Below are positions 32,485 through 46,400 of a DNA stretch of 64,000 nt, piece by piece. The notes under the pieces were generated by a model, which was not told where the DNA came from, did not search any database, and worked only from the letters and a program-made list of their open reading frames with translations. How positions within the stretch are numbered: position 1 is the first letter of the stretch; each line of letters starts with the position of its first letter. Origin of the DNA: Davidsoniella eucalypti. Its lineage: Eukaryota > Ascomycota > Sordariomycetes > Microascales > Ceratocystidaceae. Made by a program: the position numbers and the translations under genes. The stretch is from positions 248,001-312,000 of the forward strand of contig RMBW01000015.1 in NCBI GenBank assembly GCA_004009845.1. Direction: 5' to 3'.

Positions 32485-35400
32485 AATCATCAAACAATAC
32501 TAGTATCGGAATCATAAATTAATCGAATGTTCAAGAGCGGGTATCTGTTATCGCTTGATGATGTGAATATCATCACAATTTTTCATATCCTTATTTTCTT
32601 ATAATACCTTTTTATGTTGCTTTTCTACTTTCTTTCCTCTTCGCCTTCTGTTATTCCATAGTCACGCCAGAGACACGACCACAACAAATCCAGAGTCCAC
32701 AACACAATGAGATGCACTTCTTACAGTTATTTATGCATTTCTGTTCCTTTTTCTATTATCTTCTTTCCATATAACTTTAGACCATATCAACAATCTCAGA
32801 CCAATCAGATTTACAAAGACAAATAACCGCATCACCTATAATTGTTGTTGCGATAAAGCATAGAACCGGTTCTATATTCTTCTCCGTGCTCCTTGTTGCT
32901 ATATCTATCCATGTGAGGACGCAGATTGGGCCAAAATGTCTACGAGCAAGACTTTGACTTGATGAGCGCTACTATGAACGTGAGAGTCTTTACGAAGATT
33001 TGGCTTTTCATTGAGTTTTACTCTTCTATGACCCGACCGTCGATCCCAAGTAGCCATTTGATAGCTGATATCGGAACGTCATCGACCATTTCCAGCTGCT
33101 ACAAAGAGAAAGGATTTGCACCATCTCCCAGCGCGGTCAATTGTCTTTGTCTAGCCATGAGGAAGTTGATCAAAGGAAGGTCATTTCGGTGCCTCTTTTA
33201 CACATATCCGAACAAAACAACCCTTGAGATATCCCAGGCTGTCGGATATTGACATTCCGCCTAGCCATTGACGAACTTTCAGACAGACTGGGCTTCCTTT
33301 CTTGATTAGTAGGAAAAAAAGAAGAAAAGCGGTCAGGCTGGGGTCGTGATCTTGTTTAAGTGATAGGATGGGATGTCACCACATCACTAGGGCGGTCTTA
33401 CCAGTGAGCAGGGCCCAAGTAATAAGGCTTCTAAAGCGTGCTGGTATTCCTTTCAAGTTCTTCGTTTCCCTTTGTTGATTTGAAATACTCAGCTTTCGGG
33501 ATAATCGAGTCACTAGAAATCTTCGGGATCAAGAGGTTGAAAAATCAGGCTGGTCAAGCCTATGACGATGGCCTCGCTTGGGGTCTGGCAATACAACATG
33601 TCGACTGTGGACTCTTAGCGAGGTCTTACAACTATTTGTTGGCCGGATGTCCTCGAGTCTCTCCAGTGAGGGGACGAGAGAAAGAAATACGTCATAAGAG
33701 GGACGTGAGTAGACCGTAAAATGAACGTACAGAAAGACACCCTAGATATCTTCCACCGTAAACCGAGTAACACCAACAAATTGCGTTAAAATTCCACACA
33801 AAAGGAAACCACACTGACAGATCAAGACTAGGCTAGATTCAAGAAGAATAACAAGCTTGAAATATTAAAACATTTTTACTTGATTTCTTTTCCCACCTTA
33901 TACAGGTTCATCAACTTGGACTAACAAGCACGCTTCTAAAGTCCTCCGACCTTGCCTGCAGCTATACTAAAGAGGCCGAGCCAATAAGAATGTTCAACGA
34001 GCATATGTCGGTTGTTTTGCTGCATGGCTGCGTGTTTTCTTGCAGCTACTATATGTATATTATATGTATATCTACCAACCTAGCGTTTTATCTGTTAGTC
34101 GTAGTTCCTTTCAAATGTTTGGAAGAGGGCGGCGGGGAAAGAGGCCCGGATTTATGGTATCGGCGACCTATCAAAATCTATATGGCCACAGAGCATTTGA
34201 CTCGGCATTTTCCTCATCTTCTCACTGAAGCAAAGGGACGCATCTAAGAGGCTGCCTTTGGAGTATTGAGCTTGGCTAACGACGTCAGAGGCGCTCTTCT
34301 CTTCTGGTTTTTCGACTTGATCCCATCAATCAACCTCACAATGTGACATATGTTTATATATTTTTATTATTATTATTACTAAATTTGTGCCTGAGCTCTT
34401 GATACGTTCTTGGAGGATTAGAATCTCAAAGTGAGTGATATTAAAACAATGAAACGAAACACAAATATCTCTGTCCAGAGCATATCCTTGACAGCTAAGA
34501 AACTTTCAATACCAATCATACAGGTTACAAGCTATGTAGCTCATAACTACCCATGTCGACGATATCTTGCAGGCTTCTCTCTTTGTTCGAAACAGGCCAG
34601 GAAGGAGGGACCTTGCACTTCCTTTGTTGCTTAATGGTATAACAATGACTAACTATCCATATTCCTTCAGCAGGATAATTTGACAGATAAAGACCCTTCA
34701 AGGGAGCTATAACAATTCTCATACTATATCGTAGTCACAGTCACACTAGGAAAAAAAAAGAAATAGACCATGACAAACAATGGGAAGGAATCCCTAGGGG
34801 GGATACGAACAATAAGAACCATAAAGACTTGAAGAATGTTAGTTACGGGAAAAACATCGTGGCTGGAAAATTTTCAAGAACTTGGCTAGTTAGCCGCCGT
34901 TGGATGGCTGGATGGAAAAAAAAAAAACATTCTAAAGAGAAAAAAAAGTCTGCTAGGCTTGTGGCATGACATCATATTTTTCCTTTTCCTTTTCAAGAGT
35001 GTATTGACTACCTTGTACAAGGTCGATAAGCAGCTAGAGGAGGCCTGTTTCTTATTCCTGTTTTATTGACTAGGGTATGGAAAAAAAAAAAAAACTTTAT
35101 TTTACAGAACTATCATGTACTGATACTTATTCTTTGGAGCATTCAAGTTGTGGGTATTCTGCCAACTGGCAGAGGCTATGAGAATGAATTGACTTGATAG
35201 TCTACGGAACACTTTGGCATCTGTTGCTACCATGCTACATATAGTATAGTGGCTAGACTAGCCCTGACTACATACAGATACAGCACGTTAAACAGTCGAT
35301 CCAAGCACTTCCACTGCCCGATCTGTCTACTCCCCTTCCTGCTGGGTTAGTTGGGAACATGATTTTACTTGCTCGGCTCCCTCTCGTCTATGCATATCGC

Positions 35401-38400
35401 TCTTTTTTTCTTTCTCTCTGATACTGTCTCTTTTCGTTCAGGTATGCAGATAAGATTTTCTGCTTGATCAGCAATAAGCAAAGCAAAGACATCGTAATAC
35501 TCTCGGAGCTATGACATGGCGTATTTTAGTGGTTTTCTTACTAACTACTACCAATCGCAAAATAGCTGTAGTTGGACATAAGGTCGAATTTTCTCACTAA
35601 CAAGCAAAGCCCTACATGTAGTCTCCGGGATTATTTAGCATAAAATCAGCAGCAGTTCAATGCTGAGCCTAGTTAGCTTCCTCCGTAGTTATATCTGTAC
35701 TATAGTTACAGGCTACATCAAATACCCTAATCTCGTCAGCCATAAGAAACAAAGACATCAGCAGGCTAAGAAGGCGACTTTCGTCTTCTTGGCTGGCAAA
35801 GACAACTCCAACGGTATCCTGCAATGCCTGTGAGACTCTTGATGAATTCTCGCAGATTAATACAGAATTACTATCGATGCCACGCCACCAAGGCTGTCTC
35901 TCTTTTGTCCGAGCAGAAAGCCTTTTCTCTCTGATTCAGAAAGCTGTCTTACTTGTAGAAATATCTGTACATCGTGTCTTATAGCTTAGAATATCGATCC
36001 CTCGAGGCATACTTTGCTTCTTCCTCGTGATGCAGAGAGAAAATAACATGTCGTGCTCGAAGACGATGTGCCGTGTCATGTGCGAGTTCGGCGGACTCTG
36101 ATATGTATCTGCACTTGCTATATTGGCAACTGACTCATCATTTGAACGCTTGCCTATGCCGCCTCCTTCGGACTGACCAACTACTGTGTCGATGGCAATG
36201 GCTATCGTCCCTTGTTATAGCTTTAGCCAAGATGTCTCCCATCCAATGAACAAAGCCACTATCTGTATCGTTTTCTTCTGTTTGATCTAACGTGACAGAT
36301 CGATTAGGACTTAGAGTTTCAAGCAAGACAAATAATGCGGAATCAATATGCCGATATTCTGCTAACATTGATCATAGTCGCGAGATTGTCCTCCCTGATC
36401 ATGTAGCAGTAGCTATGTAGTTAGCCAAGCAGACAGATAAACGAACTCAACACTACGTATTCAGCTGCCGGGATCACTGTATTCTCGCTTCTTCTTGCTG
36501 CTACGACACAATGGGCTGAAATATGAAAGACATTGCACACACAATAGAGAGGGTGGCAGACTCTGCCTTGACATCTAATTATATACTCGAAGGAATTAAG
36601 CACTTGCATATTCAGATGATCCAGTTTTGCGAGTATCCACTTGTGAATCATGCCTATATGTAGTAGTGGCATGTATAATAGACAATAACTACACTGTTTT
36701 ACTGCTGCTTTTACTACTAACTACAGTGTGCGGGACCTTGAAACGCCCAATTTTCTCGTCACCTGTTTTTATGCCTGTACATACATATATGCAGGTTTCT
36801 TTGTGGGATTGTCCCGTGCATAGTAGCCACTGTCCTATATCACAAAGCCCCAACTAGGCTTCTACTACAGGACATCATCGTTCAAGCTTTTATGATGATA
36901 TTCTTCCGTTTTGTCGTGATTAGAAACGTATATGAATTTTGGCTTTGGTCCCTTTTTTGGTACGGAATACCCTATTCTCTAATACAGTCATTCAGTGTTT
37001 GCTTACTCTCATTCTTCCATTCCAACTTACATATATGTAAGTAGGCTTGCTTGTATAAGTATAGTGGATTTAGCTTGATCCCGGTAAAACAACGTCAAGT
37101 AGCATTGGTATCTCATCTTTTCTTTCCTCTTTCTTACTTTGCTACACGATCGGCCTATAAATCCTCGCTTCGTTTCGCCCACCAGAACGCAACGCTGAGC
37201 CTAGGGCTTCTTATTGGCTGTTTGGTTTTCTTTTATAGCCAATGGAACGACCCTGCTACTATATCATGCCTCTTATATTTCATCTAGCCACAGAAACTGT
37301 TCTTTTCCATCATGTCCACTGCGGCCAAACTAGCCTCCCAGCGTCTAGCTATATGCCAGTTTATATTGGCCATGACAGTAGTTACTGGCATGCCTGATCT
37401 TATAAGATCCAGGTTCCGGACCTTCGGTTTGTGTGCCATTTTAATACGCAAGTCCCGTACCAGCAGGGCCTTTTGTTCGTTGATTTGACAGGAAGAGAGA
37501 GCCCAGTACTTGTTGGGGACTTCACGAAACGCCTTTGCCGCTCTTCTGCGCGAAGCCTATTCCCCGTGATTTATCAAGTGACTAAGCAATTTGTAAAAGG
37601 TGGCTAGCACGAAGCTATCTACAGAAGGACATTGCGATATGTGATATCTACCTTCTAATATCGACTATTCAAACTTTCATGGTTGGATCATGTAGTCACT
37701 ACTTTCCTACCAAGGCGGCCCCTTCGTTTATCCAAGTCGATATATAAGTGTAAAGTCTACTAACTTGAAGGGGTCATGATAACAAAACACGGCTCTATTG
37801 TTCAAGACTATCGTGGTGATTACTAGGAAGAACCTGTATGTCTTTCAACTACTAGAAACACCCCATGAAAAGCACATCATAGCCTATGTTGATGATTGCC
37901 CCCAAGATATCACTATATGTATACTAGATACAACTTCAATCTATAAAGGCCCCATTATACTGTAACTTTTGAGTGGCCATTTATATACGATGGCTGAGCC
38001 ATTATCACATCCACATGCGGGGATGACTACAGTGAAAGCCAAAACAGACAGATAAACTCGAAGACGATACATTAAACTCAACAAAAATGAACATAAGCCG
38101 CTTCTAACAACTGGCGAGCCGTCTATTGTCACAATGAGGGGGACAAGAGGGGCTACTCATCGTCCATTTTGTATATACTTCTAGTACTCATCCGAATCCT
38201 TTTGCTGATACTAGCACCAATGCTAATGCCCGATTCTTGCATCGTGAATCGAACTAACAACATACATGGCTCAAACTGTATGTGTGGCGTGAAATTCACC
38301 TTCTTAGGCGGGCAATATAGTAAGCACCACTTAGGCCAACAACCTATCAATGATAGTTTTGGCGATAGCAACCTCGATGTAGTAATTTCACTGCAGAGCA

Positions 38401-41400
38401 GCTAGCTCTATAACAGGCTCGCTTATTATCATCTCATCACAGCGAAGCTCGACCGGAACTGTTGGTAATGGTACATATCTAAAAAGCAAGACCAGAAAAC
38501 AGGGCTGAGCTGAAAAAAACAAAACAAGAAGCAGCAGAACAATGAACAGGGAACGAGAACAAAACCAAAAATGAGAATCACAGGCCAAAGAGGGTGAGAG
38601 GATTATAGCCTACATGTATTATCTCTAGTATGTGTATGACCCTTAATATGATATTGTAACCTTAGAATGGGCTTCACCAAGCCAGTGCTGTATATTCGTA
38701 TCAGGGACTTTTTTTTTCTTTTCCTAATATCGTATTACACGGACGTTCTAGGATTCTCGGTCTAGACTTGTCAAAGTTTGCCAGAGCAAAAAGGAAACAA
38801 AATAAACAAAATAAACGCTCTAGCCAGTTAGACGTCAAGTTTGGCTATGTTGCATCTGGATCGCCTGCCAAAGAAGCCCAAAAGACCCAGAAAGGACCCA
38901 AAACAAGAGGTGCTTTACACAGATATCTGTATATGCTATACTCGACCTGCCTTCTTTATGTAGTGCAATCCAAATACGTTTGTGTTTCGTGACATCGGCT
39001 TCTAATAATAAATGCAGGTGGCCAAGCATGTACGACACATACTTACAAAGAAGGACGGAGAGGAGGGAAGAAAGCATCTTCAACCAGGCAGAGATATCTG
39101 TGTATGTGTCACGTGTAATTGTAGATACTATTTGCAGCTAGCCTATGCTGGAAAGAAGCGAGAAGGAAACAACGAGATACAGGAAGACGAGAAGGCGGCA
39201 GAGGAGAAAAATAAGAAGAGGCAGAGTAAAGGCGAGACATTTTAGGGAGCGTCGCACGCGGCGAAAGGCTGGAGTAAAACCAACGGCGATAGTTGGGCTG
39301 CTGCTCATATGGATGCGAAAGCAAGAGGCAATTGTGTGATAGATGATATATGTGAGGACTCGACCACAGATCTGCCCGGATGTTCATTACAGGCCCGTCG
39401 CTTTATCAGCTTTCTCGTCTATTTGTATGCCCTTTCCTGTGTACGATGGGCTTTGTTTACAGCTGAGAAGGAATGAATAGTCGAGAAATGACACAGTTGC
39501 ATTCTTTATACAATGTATGTACAAGCCGTCGAAGATGGGTGAAGAGAGGAGAATCATGTATTCTATGAGTACTAGACACTGAGTAACTCAATGTCTTAGG
39601 GTCTAGAACGAGCTCCGGCTGGTGGCGAAAAAAAAAGAAGAAAAATAAGAGAGAGGGCTCTATAATTGTTGTGTTAGAAGCCCCTATAATATATTCAGGC
39701 ATAGAGTGGCGGGGAGAAAAAGCTTTGGGCTTTCTAGGCTTTCCAGAGGGCTCCTGTGAGTTGGCAGAGAACTATATAAAAAGCTCAGATGCAGCAACTA
39801 GGACTTGTGGCTATGGCAAGTAGAACATGGCCTATTTTTAACAGTGTCTCTGTGTTGTAAGTACACCTGCATGTACATGATGAATCAATGCTGTGATATA
39901 CACTTGTCTTTATTTCTGATAGTTGTCTCTACTGATAATATTCTTGAAAAAAGATATAATTATAAAAGTATTAGTACATGTCTATAGAAGCGTAGTCTAT
40001 CCGCTATGGCCTATACATGCTATGTATATGGCGTTACTTTGTCCTTCCTTGGCTCGACCTTTCAGAACATTCAAACCGGATCTAGTGATTTTGACAGACA
40101 GAAACAAAATGCACTAGGAAGAAGATGATGGAAAAAAAAAGAAAGAGAGAGAGAAGCATCGCAAGAGAAATCGATGGTTGACAGCGTGCTCGGGGATGAA
40201 AGAGCCCTGCGAGTCCAGGAATTACAGGGCTCACTTGACAGGGTCCAGGGGCCTAATGAGTCCATTTATAAGGCTCGACCTTCAGGTATCGTGGTATCGA
40301 GAGGGACGCTAATATATAGTGGCATACTAGAAAGCTTCGACTATGACAATGCAAGACAGCGGCTATCATCTCGCGGCTGTTACAGACATTAGCGCCTCCC
40401 AGAGATCACCAAGTGGTCTTTTCGGCATTTTGAATGTTTGGAATAACGATGTTGTTGAAGACCATTGCTAGACCTAGTCTGACAAAAAGATAAGGCGCTC
40501 TAGTACTGCGACGACAAGTATGTTGAATTAGCTCGCGTGACCGCAGGATTTCAAGCCGGGTCTGCAAATGCTATGCCGGTGTTCATCTTTAGCTTGTCGA
40601 GCTCCCGTGTATTCGGCGTATTTTACCGTTTATCAACATCATCTTGTATGGCCGACCACCTTGTGTTCTGCTTTTTGGGAGACCGACCAGCCCCAGCTTG
40701 CACATGTTTCATAGGCCTGGATGATGAGATGATCAACGGCGATATTGCCGAACCTGGGCCACTGGATAGAAGTTGCAAAGGCGCATCATCGTGTTAGTCG
40801 TGAAAATGAGATGATCTTCTGCTTGCCACGAAGAGCCGGGGTGCGGCAACGCATGAATTAAGCCCTGGACGAAGAATCCCGGCTTTGATGAGAGCGAGCT
40901 ACGGCGATGAAGAGATGACGCAGAACACGCAGCACCTATAGCGAAGATTGCGAATTTCGGTGACTGGCGACATGCCAGCTTTCTCCTGTCCTTCTTTTCC
41001 CACGAGCGATGCTGTATTCCTTGCTGTTGTTTCAAAGGTGGACTGTTTCTGTGTCTTGATGTCCGCCCAAAAACAAGCTCCCTCTCACTGCTGTACTCTG
41101 GCTCGACTGTCCGTGTGTCGGGTTGTCAGTGGCCAGATAGAGAATTATAGAGAATTACTACTTACTGCTCGAGTGGGCCTATAGTGGTAAAGGCGCTATA
41201 CGCCCATCAATAACAGCGGATCTTATAATACATAGCGGCCGGTTTCGCGGGTGGGATGATTGGTGCCCGCTCTCATGGTAGCAATAGAGGACCCTGGGAT
41301 AGTCAGATATCAGTTGTGAGCAACAATAAACGGTACTAGTCACGAGTGATTGATACGTACAGATGTGTGTGTGCATGAACGTCGATTTCCTGGCTTCGAG

Positions 41401-43438
41401 GTGCTACTACAGATATGACAAGGGCCCTAAAAACTCGGTCTTTTCCAGGATAGGGATAGTAAGAAAAAGTGGCTACTTGGCCTGGACGCTTAGGGGATTG
41501 ATACTGACTGCAGAGGGATATACAGGTACAAGTAGTGGATAAACTATAGAGCTCGAGCGCTACGGGAGGCCACTTACAGGGCATAAGCACGAACTCAGTA
41601 CATACATATCAGTATAGCCTGTTTGCGTTGATCGAGCATCGCGAACTGGCTGGCTGTGCAAACCTGCTCAAGGTTGTTTATAGTATTATGCAAGATCAAG
41701 GTCAAGGGCAATGAATACAAGAAAAGTGAGGCGTAGAATGGCACCTTTTTTTCTTTTTTGCTGCCAAAAGTACGGATAACACGAGATATAACAATAGAAT
41801 ATAGGAGAAATATGAGGGAGGAGAAAAACACACAGACTTTCTTTGATTTTTTCGCCTCGGTTTTGTGTAAGTGAGACAGGGGACTGAATAATATCTTTTT
41901 ATTTGATTATTTTTTATTTTATTTTTCTCTGCTTCTTAATGTAGTGCTACTGGGAAGCCTTTCACTACAACGATAGGCCTAGTTGATCGGCCCACACGTA
42001 CGAAGATCAAGGCCGGACGGACCCGGAGGACTTCGAGGTGAAGGAGACAGAATCTTTCCTCGTCATACTGCATGCTTTGCTCTCGCTCTGCCTTGCCCTT
42101 ACAAGGCCCGAGATCCTGAATCTGCAGGTCACCAAGCTACATGCTGGGAAGTGGACAGAAATCGAGAGAAGTCTATGAGCTTCCGTACAGACAGTGCTTT
42201 GCTGGCAAATCAACTGGTTTGCCTCTTCCTGGAGACAATTCATTGTTGGCCCTGCCAGCGACGAGGTTAACTGGCGATGGAGGACATTGATGTATTTTGA
42301 GATATGCAATACTGAATAATATAGTTGGCTGGATATCTTTCTTTTCCGACGAGATGGGTTGATATAAAATGTATTTAATTTTTCTTTTTTGAGTGATGAT
42401 TCCGATAGCCTGTATCACACCCCCCTCCCTTCCTCACCCAATCTATAGGCCTGGGAATCTTATTGGCTACATATGTGGATGAGCGGGAGATGGCAAAGAG
42501 GTATGGATGGCGTATTATAGCTCACGACTGGCTTCGCTGGATGTGACGAGGGCAAGACGTGAAGCCTGTGTTCACAGGAGGTAGAACTCGAAGAAGAAGA
42601 ATAAAAGAAGAAGCTGAGAATCACGTTTCCTGCTTGCTTTTGGGCTGGCGAGAACCTTCTGGAAGTCTTGCAAAAGGACTGTAGCACGTCAGTCTGGCTG
42701 GAAAAAAAAAAAGGTCTTGGGCTGCCGCCTGCTGTACACACAATATTCTTTATTATCCCAATTCTTAGAGAGGACAGGTCTAAGCCTTCTGGGAAAAAGG
42801 AAGAAAAAAGACTGCATGCGTGTATGATAGCCCTCCCAGCTCAGCAAGATCTGTATATAAAATCCAAGATAAAATCCAAACAAATGCAGTAGACTCACTA
42901 ATAAAATCAAGAATAAAGACCCCGGTTCCACTGTCGAGAAGCCGCCATCAAATCACACCTTGAGCTGCCATTTTATTGTTCTTTTTATTGTTCACGCTCC
43001 ACCTCGTTGACAGGCTCTCACATAGTTGTGACAAGCAGAGATAGAGACAAGACCTGCTTAGACTGAAAAGAGCTTCTTGTTTTTATACTTGAATACCGCG
43101 CCGTCACCACCAGGGGCGAATCTGAAGCTGTTGTTCTTTGCTTGTATTGCCTTTTCTGCTCTTCTTTATTCTCGGTTGAGTTTGTATAATATAGTTGTCT
43201 GCAGAGACATCCTGGTCTAGTCTAGATATCAGCAGTCTAGATATTCGGCTTCTTCGTCTCTGATGATCATTCATCGTCGAAGCATGACGGATGGCCTAGA
43301 CACAGTCTTCACTGACACGTGTTGACCTTTCCTCTTCTTTCTCTCTCGTTTGTATTCTTTGTTCCTATAGACACAGCGAGTTTCTCCCTCTCTCTGCCAT
43401 ATCCCTTCTATTCCTCTCTATATATCCGCCTGCCTGTC
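32485..43438. other. 10.9-kb gene-free region
   Basis: No coding sequence is supported. All open frames are under 110 codons, with stops spread through all frames, no domain and no splice pattern I could join. The DNA is AT-rich with frequent tata/cata words and simple repeats (attattattatt near 34360; A-runs near 34915 and 35080; repeated ccttttcc near 34980). I see no tRNA (no paired A and B boxes), no 5S rRNA and no long terminal repeats. A TATATAAAAA at 39773-39782 has no convincing gene downstream. The last 120 bp, with ctctctctgcc, is the leader of the large methyltransferase gene. Confidence 0.5.
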
Positions 43439-46400
43439 ATGGCGCCGCCGTCCGCCCACGGCAACCCGTCGTCGACTGCGCGGGCCCTAAGAACGCCCCG
43501 AATCTACGGCTATAGCAGTGCCTCAGAAGACGACCGCCCATCGGTTTCTTCGCCGAAGCCGCGCTCTCAGCCTTCCTATAACCAAAGTCAGCAGCAGCAG
43601 CAGCAGCCACAACCTTCACTTCGTCCTCGCAGAGATATCAGTGAGCCACCAGCTCGCAAGCCGCCTACCAGCCGAAGTAATAGCGTTACAAGATTGCCCG
43701 TATCAAACACTTCTCGTCGTCTCTCATACGGCTTGCCTGCAAACCCTCGACCGGCAGCTGCTGTCGTCGTTGCTAGCGCCATATCGTCATCTAACCAGGC
43801 ATCTACTCCCAACGCCTCGACCAGCCAAGCACAGCAACAGCCTCCGCGGCTAGTCAGAAAGCGTCGTTCGACACTCGGTCCTGAGATTCCTCACATCGAT
43901 ACCCGCGTTGCGCCTACGTATACATCTCGCCTTCGAGGCCCATCGCCGATCCGGAACACGCCGATCCATAGCCCTGACTCGACCCGGGCTCAGGCTGCTA
44001 GCCCGGCACCGCATTCAGCCGCACCACAGCTTTCTTCACGCAACCACCCTCAGCCGCAGCAAATGCAAATGCAGCAACAGCCGCGCATCTATCCCGAGCT
44101 AGATCGTTGGCCTTGTCACAGCCGCCAACCCTCTGGCTCATTGTCCACTGACGGAAACCCAGCGGTCTTCCACCCATATGACCTACCACCGTTAATACCA
44201 CCTACGCCGAGTCTGATGTCTGGCGCCTCAAGTAGCCAACTCAGTAGTGCTAGCCCAAGTACTCGCTTCAGTGAGTCGCCCGGTCCGTGGCCTTGGACGA
44301 CCGGCAGCGCTGTAAGCAGATATGGCCCGTATAGTAGAGACACAACACCCACCTCGATGATGTCGCAGAGCCCCGGCTTGATCGCTCCCACTCGGTATGG
44401 CGCTGTTCCTCCTTCTCAAGCTCCAGCTCCCACAGCAAGTACTAGCACTAGCACGAGTGAAAGCTCTGGCTCGACAGTGCGTGCAGACCCGGCATCTTCC
44501 CAGCAAGGCCCGCCTAGCCCGCCGCCGCGAACGTCGTCTACCAAGAATCTCCGTATGCGCGAACCCGCTATTGTGCCACTGTCGTCATCTGCACGACCTC
44601 GCAAGCTGTCTATCTCGTCGCCTACTACGCTGCCTATTGGAAAGACCACCACTGCCCCTTCATCTGGCTTTGTCAAGACTCATCCGCCGCGCCGCCCAAG
44701 TCGCGATGGAATGCCGGACATGCTGGGCCTGCACCAGCAACCGCCTCAGATCATCCAAAGCAACCTGCGTAGCGCCCACTTACGCCGGGGAAGCGATATC
44801 GGCATGCCTGCTACAACTGCTGCCACCGGACCGGCGTCTCCCGAGCGGCGCAAACAGAAACAGCAGCAGAAGCTGACCATCACCACCGTAACGAGAAAGG
44901 CCACGCCAGCGCCGGAGACATTCACTATTTCCTCTACCAGACGTACGATTCGTACGCCGAGCCCAGTCGTTTCTAGTACTTCTCGCTTTGCTTTCTTTGG
45001 CAAACGCAAGGGAAGTGGCGACGCTATGCAGCTGCCGTCTGTAACCTCGGCGCCATCAAACACCGCGGCTATCGCCTCTGCCGCGCTCCGCAAGGGCCCG
45101 ACTGCCGGCACTGGCCACGAGGGTTATGGCCGATTCGGAGCCATTCGGCGTCGCAGTGGTAGCCTGACGAGTGCATTGGGGGGCCTGTCATCGAGCCAGG
45201 AAAGCCTGCCAGCTGATACGTTCTTTCTTGACCGGATGTCGCCTGTCGTTATCTCTGGTGGCGAGATCGTCAAGAATCACAACAATAACGAGGGTAGCGA
45301 GGCTGAAGATCTCTACCGGTACACAAGCAGCAACAGCCTTGCTGCGGATTTTGGAGCCCTATCGAACCTACGGCCATCGGCTATTCCCCGGAGCGGCATT
45401 GCCAGCCGCCGGCCAAGTGACAGCAGCGACTCGGAAGCCATGGCAGCTCAGTCAGCGCTTGCCTTCCGCAGACAGCGCCAGAAGATCTATGCCGGCGAGA
45501 CAGCTTCAACGACCAACTTCTTATCGTTGTCCAAGAAGACTCTTGTCAAGACGGCGCCAGTCGCAACGACCGATTCGCAGTCCAGCCTCGATGTCGGCAC
45601 CTTCTCCGACGAGTCCATTCTAGACTCGGCTATCACACTAGCCACGGAGGCCCCTACTGTTGCTACGGCCCCCACCAACGCTTCTTCAGCCTCGTCTACT
45701 CCGCGACCCGGACCCAAGAAACTCACCAAGCGCGCTCGCTCGCCACGTCGCTGGAACCTGTTTTCATCTCGTGCCCATAAGAACGCCGAGGACGATCTTG
45801 CCAAAGGCCTAGTGGCCAACTCTTCGACTGTGCTGTCGCCAGTTCCAGCTGCTGTTGAGTTGGTTCCTTCTCGCCGCGCCCCTGCGTATTATATGCTAGA
45901 CTCATCCGAGCAAGACGACGATGTTGCCAACAGTGCGGGTTCCCGTGCTCATGAGCCGCTCGATATCGGCGATGTGCGCAAGGTTCTCCGTGGTGCTGAT
46001 GTACAGTTGCCTGAGCCAGGCTACCACGCTCGCCTGAGCAGCGATGCTGACTATGATCCGGTCGATCAGGGTGGTCTCGTGCCCCCAAACCGTCCTTATG
46101 CTCCCGGAATCATGGGCGGTTCCATCTCTTCGGCCCAGACATCGCCTATGGTGCCTCAGTCACCTTTCATGGATCAAACCCAGCAGCACCAACAGCCACA
46201 ACAGCAACCGCCAAAGCAGCGCTTCCGTTTGCGTCAAGTCGGCCGTATCCCCAAAGTTGGTGGCATCTACGCCGCCCCTGTTCCACCACAGCTTGAAGTT
46301 CACACACCCACCCAACAGCCGTCTGCTAGCTTCTCGCGTCCCTTTAACCGGACAAGCTTCCTCGGTGCCACTCGTTTTACGACGACAGACTGCCGCGGGC

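Noticed and set aside
33438..33719. 93-codon frame in the gene-free region
   Set aside because: Starts from a non-ATG codon, with no domain, splice partners or coding bias; of the size expected by chance.
37771..37977. Short frame with AYVDDC resembling a reverse-transcriptase YVDD box
   Set aside because: Only four residues match; neighbouring RT motifs, terminal repeats and the typical context are absent and the frame is short.
43590..43610. CAG run in the large methyltransferase-like gene
   Set aside because: Only about six CAG units; ordinary Gln tract in a disordered region.
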